A stretch of DNA of 64,000 nucleotides from Agapanthus africanus (lineage: Eukaryota > Streptophyta > Magnoliopsida > Asparagales > Amaryllidaceae): NCBI GenBank assembly GCA_030015575.1, contig CM057340.1, positions 749,897,632 through 749,961,631 of the forward strand, in the 5' to 3' direction. Under the pieces are notes generated by a model, which worked only from the letters and a program-made list of their open reading frames with translations, was not told where the DNA came from and made no database searches. The translations under genes were made by a program, and so were the position numbers. The first letter of the stretch is position 1. Every line of letters begins with the position of its first letter. Positions 42,544 to 54,932 of this stretch are shown here, piece after piece.

Positions 42544-43958
42544 CCAATAACCTTGACCCCCTCGTGTGATTTTAAAAGATTAACATAGTTTAACTCAAGT
42601 TTGGGGGGGATATTTTGGCTCTTGAAAGAAAATGATTTTTACAAAATTGTGAGCCAAAAATAAGTATGGGGGAGGATTTTCACATTCATATATTCTTGCC
42701 CCCATTAATAATTTCCTCCCAAGTCCACAGGTTTAGAGCTTAACGGATGACATCAGTGAGGACACTGCTGTAGACAGGTTTGGGGGAGGTTTGTGCTTAT
42801 TTACACATCAATTTGCATCATATTTTGCATAAACACAACATTTTCAAAGATTTTAAAATTTTCTTTTATAACAAAAGAGTAGAAAGTAAAAAATTACATC
42901 CAAAAGATATGAATAGTTTAAGAAAACCAAGAAAATTAGAAGTTTTCTTAAACGAACTAGTAATAAGTAGTATGAGCTGTTGTCCCAAGGGTTAGTAAGA
43001 TGAAGGAAGTCACTAATCTGAGAATAAAAATAAGTCTGAAAAATAGTTCCTATTCTGGAAGCCAAATATTTGAATATTGACACCCTACTATATGCACTTA
43101 CACACGTCTTGAAACTCGGGATAGTAGAGGATACCTTGAAATGCTCTTGTCTAAAAACCAAAGTATGAAGGAAATAAAAAAAATGAATAAAATATAAAAT
43201 GGTGAAGAAAAAAAATGAACACTGGTTTTGTTATCGCCAAGGCAGCAATAAAAAAATATAGCGAGGGTGCTTCATCACCTAGTGCCTTAGACCAACTGGT
43301 TTGGGAGTCACTGCTAAGCCTTAGGTGGTGCAAGACGAGGAAAATAATATCACCTAATCAGCAAGCACATAAGTAATCGGTCGGTTAGTACCTCAAGAAG
43401 TATTAACGGTCGCATGAAAATGTGTGAGCAAATCTAAATATTCATCAAGTTAAAAAGTACTGAGGTAGATGGACAAGAGTATGATAGCTTGAATTGAATT
43501 CTCCGAGTGTAGGGATGTCCATTTCACACACGTAGGGGTATATAATCGATATTTGGATGAAAGGTAGGAATGAAAAATAAAGACGATGTTTTATTGAGGG
43601 ATGATGTGATTTCTAATAATTTTGTTTCATGACTATTAAGATAGGGCTCATGACAACTGAAAAGCTAGAATAGTTGGAAACTCTTATTTTCAAAGTCTTT
43701 CTTTTATGGTTCTTATTTTTATATGTAAATTTCACCATCTCTCTTTTATTATAGGATTTTGTGGGTGTAATCCGCTGAAAACCCTCAGGAGACAACACTC
43801 CTCCTACTAGGGACACCTAGAGGTTTAACGGCTTGTTGCACATGCTCAATGCAATCGTGTTTGCCTACGAAAGTGTGCTTAGTTTTCTCTTTTCTTTTTC
43901 TCCTTCTCTTCAATAAACTAGTTTGCTCGGGACGATCAAAGATAAGTTTGGGGGTATT
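42544..43958 (+). other. Athila-B 3' non-coding region
   Basis: Collinear with 34176-35617 of Athila-A. Hairpin CAGTG/CACTG at 42754-42767 is followed by GGTTTGGGGGAGG. The structured block is at about 43752-43870. The polypurine tract AAGTTTGGGGGTATT ends at 43958. No coding sequence seen. Confidence 0.75.
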
Positions 43959-45389
43959 TGTTCAGTTGATAAAACTGCACATTTGTTATTACATTTTTCC
44001 TACTATTTCCATATTAAAAAGGTCTTTATTATAATATATCATACATATGAGGGTTTATTTGTAAAAATACTATTTTCCATGTGTTGATATATTATAATTA
44101 GAATTTGGTAGGAAAATGTATGCAAATAATATTATTGACCAAATCTTAACTCTACTAAATATTATTTGAGTTGTTGTGCAGAATTTTCAGGTCTAAAATC
44201 AAGAAAATCAAGTTGTTAAAGAAAACCTGCCTAATTAAGAATGCAAAACTTGGAAATCAAGTCTGGAAGCAACTACGAGAAGATTTCCAAGTTCCAAAGG
44301 TTCCAGAGATCGCCAAATGTCACACACAAGAAGCCCCAAAAATTTGATCAAGGGTCAAGATTAAATGGCCGCGGATCTGCGGCCATACCCCCTTGGGCCG
44401 CGGATCCGCGGCAACATTGAGGAGATACAAAGTGCAAATTTTTTGGGAGAATCTTTATAGTTAGCTTCCATATTTGGAAGCAAGAGTTCTGGCTTTGGGA
44501 TTATAAATAAAGACCGAGAGCCTCTTAGAAAAATCATCAAGCCGACGAGATCACGAAGTCCAAGACGGCTCACGCATCCAGGCTGATCATTAACGGTTCG
44601 TCTACCTCCTTAGAAGAGATCGAGAAGCAACTAGTACTTGTAATCATTTTCTAAGAAATCAAAGTGTAATGAATTTTGTTGATTAATAAAGGTAGCTTTC
44701 TTTTTCTTATTCTATTTCTTCGTAGTTTAATTATGCATTTTCTCTCCATCTCCTTTTCTCCCAACATGCGCGAGTAATTCTCTGCTTGTTAGGGTTTGTA
44801 GGATTAGGGTAGGCTAATGGATGATAAAAATTCCTAAACTCTTTTTAAGTCCTATAAAGTTTATAAACTTTATCAAAAGAATCATTAACATCCTAATCGG
44901 GTGCGCTACTAATTCATTGTTAGCCGCGACCGCGATTAGAGATTAGATTAATGATTGTTTTGGTAAAGGCTAGATATGAACGGAGTTCCGTGTTGAGATA
45001 TGGGTTAAGAGTGGGATTCCTTTTCCCTCCAGAAACCCTAATGTACACGCATCACTGTCGTTCTAGTTTTAAATCTATTAATGGATAGAAAGAGTAATTT
45101 TTAATTAATCATCCATAACTACTAAATCCTAACGAACCCTACAAGCCCTCTTCTTATATTAACTACATCCATAAATAATCTAGATCTATATTTTGCATTA
45201 GTGCTTAACGTAGATCTAGAAACCATTCTACAATATTTTTTATCCCTCCTCTCTTTTTCAACACATCTAAAGTAAAAGTAAAAGATTCAACGTTTCCCAG
45301 AGAACGACCCGTACTCATCTCGGTCTAGCTACAAGCGACACCGTTATTGATTGCGGTTATTCTACAAACACACTTTTTCGTACCAATCA
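43959..45389 (+). repeat. Athila-B 3' LTR (1431 bp)
   Basis: It starts TGTTCAGTTGATAAAACTG and ends TACCAATCA. TATAAATA is at 44502-44509. The palindrome pair is at 44367-44384 (one substitution in the centre arm) and 44396-44412. It abuts a Tekay-like LTR fragment at 45391. Confidence 0.9.
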
Positions 45390-45390
45390 A

Positions 45391-45787
45391 GTCAGCCGGC
45401 GGCGCCGGCCGAGTCAGCCGCGCCGCTGGCCCGATTCGGCTGAGTCATGTCGTGCCTCGCCGCCACGTGCCTTGCCGCCATGTGCCCCTTGTCGCTTGGT
45501 CTACCCCCTGAACTCGTTTGTTTTATGTTTGACTTTTGGTTTTTACGAGTTATGCACGTGTAGACTCTTGGACTTCTAAAAGATTAAAAGAAAAATACTT
45601 AAAAATAATGTGTGGCTGATGGGATTTGAACTCTGGTGCTTTGGTTCAGTAGTGCAAGGTCTTACTAATGAGCTACAAGCTCCTTCTTGCTGTTTAAAAG
45701 CAAATCAAACTTATAACTTGTGCTCAGGCAAAAGTACCCATTTCTGTATTTTTGAAAAAATTGTACACAAAGTTTAGGGTTGTTACA
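45391..45787 (-). repeat. Tekay-like LTR fragment
   Basis: The minus strand starts TGTAACAACCC at 45787 and matches 10553 to about 10160. A tRNA-like segment is at 45605-45690 (B-box-like 45632-45622, A-box-like 45675-45665). Its distal end is cut by Athila-B. Its start abuts Tat-4 3' region sequence with no internal Tekay sequence left. Confidence 0.75.
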
Positions 45788-46364
45788 TTTACAAGCTCGC
45801 CGGTAGCCGTGCTGTTTTTACTCACGGCTCCTTTTCGGGTTTTCATCCGTGCCCATTTTTCTTGTAGACATACCGTTTTTTTAACTGAGATTACGCCTTT
45901 TCGGGTTTTCACAAGCTCGCCGGTAGTCTTGCTGTTTTTACTCACGGCACCCTTTCGGGTTTTCATCCGTGCCCATTTTGCTTGTGGACATACCATTTTT
46001 TTACCCATCCGTTTGCCAATGAGACTTGGGTTGCAGTCTTCGCCTTTGGAGCTTTGATTGCGATATAGATCTCAAGAGAAATATCGTCGTATTTTGGGTG
46101 ATGGGTCATACTTGAGGCGGAGCACTAGTTTAGGCACATTTCAGTCCATTGTTAGTTTAGGGATATCTCGGTCCGTTGCCAGTTTAAGGACGTAGTGGTC
46201 CATTATCACCATTTTTGAGGTGGAGCTTTAGTTTAAGGACATTACGGTCCATTGTCGCCATGTCTGAGGCGAAATTTTTCCGAATACCACTTAGAGTTTT
46301 AATTCAGGAAGATAGCGAGAGGACACGAGCATCGTCATCTATCATTGACCTAATTCGTGACTCG
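45788..46364 (-). repeat. Tat-4 3' untranslated region with a two-copy ~120-bp repeat
   Basis: 45790-45895 and 45910-46008 are near copies containing CGCCGGTAG, TGCTGTTTTTACTCACGGC and TTTCGGGTTTTCATCCGTGC. They match Tat-2 at 23175-23260. Further right are GGACCACTACGTCC-type units near 46190-46250. An open frame across the repeat is fortuitous. Confidence 0.7.
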
Positions 46365-47532
46365 TCAAGTGTGGTATTTCTTAAGGAATCGGTCATTTAT
46401 TGGCCGGAAAGGTCTTTCACCATGCATATCCAAGAGCAAATAGGTCCCACCTTGGTAGACCTTGTCTATGATGTACGAGCCTTCATAGTTTGGCTCGAAT
46501 TTCCTCTGTTTTGCACTATTGGGGATCATAGGTCTTTTGACGACTGACACGAGTTCGCCTTGGCGGAATGTTCTTGGCCTAGTCAGTTTTTCGTATGAGC
46601 GCGTCATCCTTGTCTTGTAAGCTTCTAGGTTTTGCTGTGCCATGAGGCGAGTTTCATTGAGGGCATCGAGCTCCTCAAGCCGAAGATGGGCATTTTCGTC
46701 ATCTGTTAGCTCGTATCGAACTGCTACTCGGAGAGAAGGGAGTTCTATTTCTAAAAGAAGGACTGCTTCAGTGCAGAATACCAACGCGTATGGTGTTGTA
46801 TTCGTAGCCGTTTTGAACGTCGTCCGATACGCCCAGAGAGCTTCGTGCAGTCTCTCATGCCAGTCATTTTTGTTTCTGGACACTATTTTCTTTATAATCT
46901 TGGTCAAGGTCTTATTGAAAGTTTCAGCTAGACCGTTGGCACGAGGATTATAAACTGAAGAGTATCTCTAGTCTATTTTATGCTGTTCTGCGAAGCGGCT
47001 GATTTATGGCTCCTATAGATTGGCCCATTATTTGAGATTATCCATCGCGGAGTGCCGAACCGGCGGATGACATGTGTCTTGAAGAAATGGAGAATATTCT
47101 CCGTCTTCACTACCCTTAGTGGTACTGCTTCCGCCTATTTAGAAAAGTAGTCAGTCATTGCCAGTATGAACCGCTGTCCTTTGGATGATGCTGGTTCAAT
47201 TATGTCGGTTCCCATATTTCGAACGGCCAGCCAGCTACCGTTAGGTGTAGCGGATTCGGGTGTTGGTGGATGAAGTCCTCATGAATTTGGCACGAGCGAC
47301 ACTGCTTCGCATATTCGAGGCAGTCCTGAATCATTGTGGGCCTATAAGAGCCCATTCTTTTGATCTTCAGCTTCATCTTTGGCCCAGCCTGATGAGAACC
47401 GCAGAGTCCGTCGTGAATTTCTTGAATGACTCTTTTTACTTGTTCTGGCCCCAAGCACCTTAGCCACAAACCATTAAGCGATCTCTTGTATAGAGTATCA
47501 TTGACGAAAGTGAAAGACAGAGCCCGTTTCAT
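46365..47532 (-). pseudogene. pol: Tat-4 integrase
   Basis: 47532-47200 encodes the zinc-binding part (HDGLCGSHQAG, CRSCQIHED). The core between 47199 and 46908 is broken by several stops. 46907-46365 encodes TKIIKKIVSRNKNDWHERL to the C-terminus KKYHT with the natural stop. Order and residues match Tat-2. Confidence 0.88.
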
Positions 47533-47643
47533 GAGCCGATATTTTGACGACGTGTTTTCGGGCGTTAGATGGGATTTAAAGTAGTCTATGAAGACTTCCC
47601 TCCAATCCTTGACCTTTTCTTCATTTTCTATTTGGAGGACCGC

Positions 47644-48237
47644 TTATTTGGTCATTTCTTTTCCTTCAGATGGCTCCATTGAATCCTCTGAAGATATTTC
47701 TGTTGGCGCGAGAACCCGGCGGCTTTGCACAACGATCCTTACGTCATTGAGGTTTTCTTCAGCCAGCTCCTTAGCAAGCTTGGACAATGCATCCGCCTTG
47801 CTATTTTCCACACGCGGTATGCTTTCCAGGATGTAGGAGGGGATTTGTGTCAATAGTTGCTGCACTCTCCTACCATATTTTATCAACTCTGGTTTGCACG
47901 TCTGATAGTCGCTATTTACTTGGCTAACGACCAGCTGGGAGTCTCTATATATGAGGAGGTTTTCGATTCCCATATCGACATCGATCTCAAGACCCGCTAT
48001 CAAAGCTACATATTCAGCTTCGTTGTTTGTTCTTGTTTCCGTTAAGAAAAGGGCGAAACACATTATCTCTCCTTGCGGAGTCACGAAGATGAGGCCCACC
48101 CCGGCTTTGATTATAGGGGTGTTATTCTTCTGCTTCTTCATGGAAGATGCTCCATTGAAGTAGAGTTCCCATTGGACATTATTTCCTTCCTCCCCCATTC
48201 GATTGGGTCGAACGTGTGTTCGTCTGGCAATTCGCAA
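47644..48237 (-). pseudogene. pol: Tat-4 archaeal-type RNase H
   Basis: WELYFNGASSMKK has Asn where Tat-2 has the first catalytic Asp. TNNEAEYVALIAGL, IYRDSQLVV and NSKADALSKLA retain the other acidic residues. The copy is thus probably inactive even where the frame is open. Confidence 0.85.
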
Positions 48238-48314
48238 TTTAAGGGAGAATCGGCTGGTATCGGATGCTCAGCGAGAAAGTCGGCGATGGCCTGACCTTTC
48301 ACTGCCTTGAGGGG

Positions 48315-48951
48315 TCAATACGTTATCGAGAACTCCATCAAGAGGAGGGCCCATTTGGCAAGGTTTCCTGTTAGGATGGCCCTTGACATTATATATTTGA
48401 GATGATCCACCTTCGATATGAGACGGACTTCATGTGCCAAGGCATAATGCCTGAGCTTCGTTATCGCAAAAATCAGTGCCAGACAATGCTTTTCGACGGG
48501 GGAGTAGTTGTTTTCCGCCCTCAGGAGAACTCGACTCAAATAGTAGAGAGCTCTCTTCTTTCTCCGATCGTTCTCCTGTGCCTATAGCATGCCTAGAGAA
48601 CCTTCAAGGGCCGTTGTGTACAGGATGAGGGGCTTCCCTTTGACCGGAGCGGTCAGTACCGGCGGGTTCTGTAGGTATTGCTTGATTTCGTCCAGTGCAT
48701 TTTGGCATTTATGATCCCAAACGAACGGGGTCCCCTTCTTTATTAGATGGCTGTAGGGGCGGCATTTGCCAGAGAGGTTGGCTATGAACCGCCGGATATA
48801 CGTGAGCTTTCCTTAGAGAGACCACAGTTGTTGAAGAGTTCTTGGCATGGGCATTTCCATAATCTCCTTGATCTTTGATGGGTCTATTTCGATACCTCGG
48901 TGTCATATGATGAATCCTAGGAATTTTCCTGAGGAGACTCCAAACGCGCAT
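48315..48951 (-). pseudogene. pol: Tat-4 connection and degenerate gypsy RNase H
   Basis: 48539-48315 reads SRVLLRAENNYSPVEKHCLALIF and ISKVDHLKYIMSRAILTG. 48951-48540 covers the connection in interrupted frames. Matches 20436-20945 of Tat-2. Confidence 0.75.
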
Positions 48952-48967
48952 TTCAGAGGATTCATCT

Positions 48968-49642
48968 TTAGATTGTATTTCTGAAGACGCGGAACACTAT
49001 GTTCAGATGTTCCCAGTGCTCCTCGTACGATTTGCTTTTCACCACAAGGTCGTCAATATAGCATTCGACAATCTCATGTATGAGGTCATCGAAGATCTTC
49101 GTCATGGCCCTATGGTAGGTAGCGCCTGCATTCTTCAAACCGAAGGGCATCATCTTATAGCAGAATATGCCTAGCGGAGTTCGAAAGGCGGTGTGCTTTT
49201 GGTCTTCAGGATGCATTTTTATTTGATTGTAGTATGAAGATCCATCCATGAAGGAGAAGACCTCATGAGTGGACGTGTTATCGATCATCAGCTCGGTAAC
49301 AGGTACTAGGAAGTCATCCTTCGGACAAACTTTGTTAAGGTTCCAAAAGTCCACTCAGATGCGCACTGTCCCATTTTTCTTTATCACTAGAATAATGTTG
49401 GCAATCCAGTCGGGATACTGAACTTCTTGGATGAAGCCGGAGTCAATTAGTTTCCTGACTTCGGTATTGATACTCATCTCGAGTTTGAGCCGCATTCTTC
49501 TTGGCGCCTGTTTGACTGACTTGACGTCCGGTGATATAGCCAGTTTATGCACCGCTTTTTTTTGATTCAGTTCCGACATCTCGGAATAGTTCCATGCGAA
49601 GCAGTGTTTATATTGCATAAACTTGTCCTTTAGTGTGGCCAC
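48968..49642 (-). pseudogene. pol: Tat-4 reverse transcriptase
   Basis: 49642-49355 has the finger region (KLIDSGFIQEVQYPDW, GTVRI) ending in a TGA where the Cys of RICVDF is expected. 49354-48968 has DFWNLNKVCPKDDF (Arg to Trp), FSFMDGSSYYNQIKM, MPFGLKNAGATYHRA and YIDDLVVKSK, then is lost near 48970 by a shift. Confidence 0.88.
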
Positions 49643-50140
49643 CTATTTTTCAGACAACAGCTCACTGACGAATGTGGGTCTCGGCTCATTTTCTGTGCCC
49701 AAGTTGTTTTTCTTCAGGTTATCTGTCGTAGTGTGCATCCCATCTTCCAGCTCTTTTGGTGCTGGTGGAAACTCTGAGATCACTTCATCTTCGTTTTCAT
49801 TTGCGAAGCACCTGAAGGAGTCATCTATAGTCCCGTGCCCTCCTTCCTTTGAGAGTGTTACCATATGGCAGGTATGGGTTTGCTTCCATTCTTGACGTTG
49901 AGCCGGTCCTGTCCTCCCGGTATAGGTCCTTTTTGGCTCATACTTTTGCGGCGGGGTTACCCTCCAGCAGTCAGACAAAGCGAACTTGTCTTGTTGATAC
50001 TGGTCTTTGACCCAGTCTTTGAAGGTGAAGCAGTCTTCAAGGGGATGACCTGTTGCTCGGTGATAGGAGTAATAATCCGGATGATGGTTTATTTGTTCGG
50101 GATGCCAAGCCTCTGGGAGCGTCATCATTTGATGCTTCAT
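49643..50140 (-). pseudogene. pol: Tat-4 Cys/His module 3 and RT extension
   Basis: YYSYHRATGHPLEDCFTFKDW (first Cys replaced by Tyr), then VKDQYQQDKFALSDCWRVT and FPPAPKELEDGMHTTTDNL. It repeats module 1 of the same element (53169-53435). Confidence 0.8.
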
Positions 50141-50160
50141 GACAAGATTGAATATTTTCC

Positions 50161-51148
50161 TTATCTTGTCTTAAGGGAAAGAGTATTCCCGACCCATCTT
50201 CTTGATAAAGGACAGATTCTAACCACGCTTTTCTTGATAGCATGGCTTCTTAGATACACCCTGTTGTTTGCGCTCTTTGTCCTGTTTTTGTCTCTATTCC
50301 GGGATTTTTCTTTCTTGCGAGGAAATACAGCGAGCTGGGGATGGAGGGCATTGTAGTCTTCTTTCTCTGCGGACTGCTGGTTGAGGCGTTGCCTCCTGGA
50401 CTTTTCATAAATAGCCATTTCACGACTGTGGTAATCCCGAATCTTTTGACAGGCTTCTTTTACTAGCTTGTCAACTTGTTCTTCGAACGATGGACTTAAT
50501 GTTCTTAGAGCGGGATCTCGTTCTGTTTCAATGTCACGGCTATTTGAAAGAGCATTCACTTCTTCACCAGAGCTGTTTATGACGTGACAACCATGAAATC
50601 GCTCCCGTTTCTTAGAATGAACATATCCGAGCCCAGTTGTCTCCATATTCCCGTTGGGCATCTTTCGCTGAGTCTCGGGAATGTCCCAAATCTTGTTGTA
50701 GAACTGGGCTTGTCGAGCGGTTTGTTTGAAGGGTACGCCTTAGCATCTTAATAGCATTTTCAATCCCTCAGCGTAATATCTGGGCAGATGGATTGATTGA
50801 ATCCTGTCAAGCGCAAGATCGGCATAATACCAGACTTCTTTCTCTACTTTTGTCTCCATAGATTGGTAGAAAATGATTGCCTTTTTACCTCTTCTCCTGG
50901 GGGGGACGTAGAAAGTCCACAGCTCTTGTACGCTGTATGTATCAAGCGCATCAAGTTCTTAGCAATGCCGTGCCAGACCTATGGTGATTTGTAAACTCTG
51001 ATCAGCTACAGTAACGGTTTGTGCTGACGGACGATTGGAGCACACGGCGTTGGCCTCGTCCTCAGATTCATTGCCGAAGACCAAAATAGGAGCAGATGGG
51101 CCGGGCCTGTTGCCTTAGGGTTGCCCCCGGTAGACTATCTCTTCATCC
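50161..51148 (-). pseudogene. pol: Tat-4 protease-to-RT linker
   Basis: 50661-50161 is readable (GNMETTGLGYVHSKKRERF, FEEQVDKLVKEACQKI). 50662-51148 is homologous to 18310-18640 of Tat-2 but has many stops and shifts. Confidence 0.7.
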
Positions 51149-51903
51149 TCATGGGTACCGCTCCCAAAGATCGGGATAGTGGTGACGGCTTTTTTTATTC
51201 TCCGGCTTATGACATCTTTCCGTGTCTTTGAAGTCTGGTAGGAAGTACCTGGCGTCTTCATATTTTCGGACTTCGTTCATGGAGAATGGATTTAGCTCCC
51301 CCGTAATGGTGTACTCGAGGACATCTTTGAAATACTTTATACACTGGTGTTGTGTAGAAGGGATGACGTTGTACTCGTGCAACCAAGGCCTGCCGAGCAA
51401 AGCGTTGTAGCAAATCTTGGCATCGATGATATGAAATTTGATGTCAGTGACGAGTATCCCAAAGCGTAACGTCAATATTACGGACCCAAGCATCCGTGAT
51501 GACTGTGAGTCAAACTCAGAGATGATAATTTTGTCCGAGCCAGGTGCTGAACGTTCATGCAGATCTCCTTCAGTACCTTCACATTGAGAAGGTTGACGGA
51601 GGACCCGTTGTCGACCAGGATCTTCCCTATCTTGATGCCGTGGCAGTACTCGGTGACATATAGAGTATGGTTGTGCTCGCACGTTCCAAGGAGGAGATCT
51701 TCATCGCCGAATGTAATGTCGGCTGTATGAACCTTTGCCAGCTCGTCCTTCATCATTTTTTTTGCAAGGAAAGCTTGGAACTGATCGGGCTCCTGTAATG
51801 CCCTGATCAGAGAATCTCTTGCTTCTTTGGACAGGAGGAGAGCATCCAATATGCTCAGTTGTGAGGGTATCTTCCTCAGATGTGTCAGGACATTGTAATC
51901 CAC
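51149..51903 (-). pseudogene. pro: Tat-4 aspartic protease
   Basis: 51903-51478 encodes the helical lead-in (LPSQLSILDALLLSKEARDS-like sequence) and the active site ILVDNGSSVNLLNV. A shift near 51530 moves the rest into the frame of 51682-51149 (ILTLRFGILVTDIKFHII, CYNALLGRPWLHEYN). Confidence 0.85.
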
Positions 51904-52059
51904 CTTGTTTTTCTTAGACGGGTCCTTGGTTGCGAGCTCTTCGACGACTCTATCATCGAGGGCAATTTCCTCTGGGACTGTTTCCTTGCCCTTGTCTCTT
52001 TTTCTCGAACCTTTGTTTGTAGGCCCGAGATTCTTCTCAGGTAGCGTGCGATTACGCAG

Positions 52060-54932
52060 CTAAATGTTCTCACAGTTCTTCTCCTCCTCCTCTTTTCCGG
52101 AGGTGGATTCTTTGAAGAGAGGACCGAGGGTTATTTCTTCCTCAGAATTTTTCCCGAATGTAAGAACTTGGGACTTTCCTTTTGTCGAACTAATACCAAC
52201 CATATGACAGTTGCCAGCCGTTTCTTCACGCTCATCTGTCGTGCTGCTTTGCTGTCGACGAGCTTTGCGCTTCATCCGCTTGAAGTGTTGTCGGTGAGCA
52301 ATGTATCCTTGACACCACTTTTTGAAGGCATTGCACTCTTCGGTGGGGTGGGTTACCCTCCGATGATATCGGCAATAGTTCGGATGTGAAATCTCTCCGT
52401 TGAGGCATATGGCCCCGGGAATATTTCCCTTGAGAGATGGCAGCTTCATTCCCATTGACAGGGCTTTGGCGAACCGTTTCTCCATCTTAAAACTGCTTTT
52501 GTTTGCCGTAGGTGTACTTCGGTCTGATTGGAGTTCTTTATGACTCTTCCTCGCCGCGTCTTCCTCATCCTGATGCCGATGCTTTACCTTTTCGTATATG
52601 TTCATTTCACGTTCTCGTTCTGCTCTACTCTTTTGAAAAGCTTCGTTTAGCAGCCTGTCAATTAGGCCTTCTGGCAGCTCCGGGGATTTTGGCACCGATC
52701 CTACCCCCAGTTCCTCTGCATTGTTTTCTGACGCCGAGGGAGTTTCTTCGTTATTTAACGACGAATGAGAAACCATGTGGCAATTTGCTACATAATCTTC
52801 GGTTTCTCCTGACGAGCCATTTCCCTCATATCGTCACTATCTCCGTTCTCAAGTATATGGTTGAGAAACTCTTTGAGGGTGACTGGGGTTCGCGCCTTCT
52901 GGTTATACCCCTCCAGCGCATCGATATACTTTTGCAGTTCCGTGCGCTTATCGTCTGGCTGCACGGGCTTCTTAGTCTTCTTCTTTCCCTTTGAAGACTT
53001 TGAAGGCTTGACCTGAGTGTTTTGCCCATCGCTAGCAGTTTTCGGTGTGGGGCACAGTTTCAGCATCCCCTCAATGATCTCGGGCTCCAACGGGCTTTTC
53101 CACCTGATCGCCGGACATGCTTGAAGATCCTTCAGCATTCTTTTGGTTTTAGCTGAATGGACAATTTCCTATGGAGATTTTTCCACAAACGAACATGATG
53201 CCCCCGGCGTATCCACCTTCTTAGGAGTGTGTCTCTGTGACGGGTTCACCCTCCAGTTTTTTGATAGCGTGAATTTCTCTTGACGGTACTGGTCCTCGAC
53301 CCAGTTCTTGAAGATGTAGCAATCCTCAATAGGGTGTCTCACCATTCGGTGATAGGAGCAGTATTTGGGATTGTTGACATCACCGGGCTGCGGTGGACGT
53401 TTTGGGTCCGGCAGAGGGATGAGTTTGTTGCGCACCGCTAGTTCGAACAGTCTCCTTGTTTTATCATGGGGAAACGAGAAGCATGTCCTAGCTTCTCTTC
53501 CAGGGATTGGCGCGAGCGCGCGTTGTTTTGGCGAGCAACCTGTTTCGGGTCACTCGGTTGTTGTTAAGTGTCGGCAATGAAGTCCGCTTTCCCTTTTCCT
53601 TTTACATTCCGAAGGTCCATTTTTGAAGAGGAAGGTCCGTAGCCCATCTGGTCCATTTGGGCCAACTTGTCGATTAGAGCATGGAAGGTGATCGGCTTAA
53701 AGAACGTCATGAACCAGGACACAGTTGCCTGAGGATCTAGAGTCCCTATGAAAATGCCCATGGCAGAAGCTTCTTCGATGCGTTGTTCGCATTTTGACCA
53801 TTGGTTCCACCACCGGATTGTGTATTGAACCCAGGTCTCTCCTGGTTTCACCCTGGCATTGATTAATGCCATGATCGGGGTGCGCTCGCTTGCGCTTGCG
53901 AACTGCTGCATGAACAGCAATTCCATTTCCGTGAATGTTTTGACGGAGTCATTTGGGAGCTCCGAGTATCATTCAAACACCGTTTCTGACAGGCTGCCAA
54001 CGAACTGGCGAAGTAGCAATTTGTCGTTACCTCCAGTATTGCCGCATAGACATCTGAACCGAGCGATGTGCTGATGAGGATTTCCTGTCCCCTTATACAC
54101 ATGGAACTTGGGGATCGTATATCCTGGCGGGTATTTGATTTGGTCATCCCAGCCTGGATACGGTCGCCCAGTTCTGACGACTTGGCCAGCCGCTTCACTC
54201 GACTGATGAGCTCGTATTTGTTAAGCTATGTAATCATCAAGGGCAGTTTTGGAGATCGTTTCCTCCCTGGCTATTGATAAAGCTGGAAGAGGTTTTGATA
54301 TTTCCCCTCTGTCGTCCTCGATGATTATCGGCGAGTTTTCAGTTGGAGGTTCTGGTTGGATCATCATTCCAACCATATCTTGGAATAAAAGTGCCATTTG
54401 TTTATATTAGCAGCCTGTTCCGCGGCCTCCTTATCCTTTCATTCCAGCATCCTTCGCATGAACTCTTTATCGGTCTTCTGCTCTTGACGCTCTTCAGATG
54501 CCGATTCCGGGCTTTCTTTATGTCCAGTGAGTGCCGCCATTTTCGTCAGCATCTCCTGGAGCTTTTGTTGTTGCTCCTGAGCTTTTGTCAGTGACCGAGT
54601 TTGCGGCCGGTGACCCACGGAAGCACGACTTTCCTCTTTTCCGGAAGCCATGTAAACCGTGTGTACGATCATGCCCCCAGACTTGGGGCGTTTGGGTCCA
54701 CTACCTTTGGAATTTGCCGCCGGCGGTGGGTGATTCTTCAGCCTCACCCTTTTATGGGAGGTCGAAGTTGAAGGAGCCATTGTAACAGGGACCCGTGTTG
54801 AAGGCATCCCTCTCTGTATGACGGAGGGATGGTCCTCCTTTTACCGAGCCTTCATTTTCTTCAGTCAGCGAGAGTAGTCTTTTTTAATCATAGAATCTTG
54901 GACTTTCCGCCAGACCTTGTGGATTTGGGAGG
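52060..54932 (-). pseudogene. gag: Tat-4 gag: C-terminal helix, capsid, Cys/His modules 1-2
   Basis: 54807-54439 carries the basic and Gln-rich helix region (SGGMIVHTVYMASGKEE). The capsid-like domain is at 54240-53564, with TGA in place of Trp near 53968. Module 1 is at 53435-53169 (CSYHRMVRHPIEDC, WVEDQYRQEKF). 53138-52788 is a Lys-rich linker. Module 2 is in 52776-52060 (CRYHRRVTHPTEEC). Frames are interrupted between these segments. The gag N-terminus continues at 62539 beyond Athila-C. Confidence 0.85.
54928..54932. repeat. Target site duplication of Athila-C, left
   Basis: GGAGG directly before the LTR terminus TGATTGAAAG. The same five bases follow the other LTR at 62539-62543. Confidence 0.9.

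Larger units (their letters stand above)
38088..45389 (+). mobile_element. Athila-B: non-autonomous Athila-type element (gag-protease only)
   Basis: Partial 5' LTR 38088-38627, PBS at 38630, leader, gag-protease 39585-42543, non-coding 3' region, 3' LTR 43959-45389. The internal region ends with the same protease tail and 3' non-coding DNA as Athila-A, without pol. The shared absence in two copies suggests the deletion predates their insertion. Confidence 0.9.

Noticed and set aside
45724..46008. Repeat-containing protein of 94 residues
   Set aside because: Frame crosses the Tekay LTR boundary and a two-copy non-coding repeat; chance open frame.
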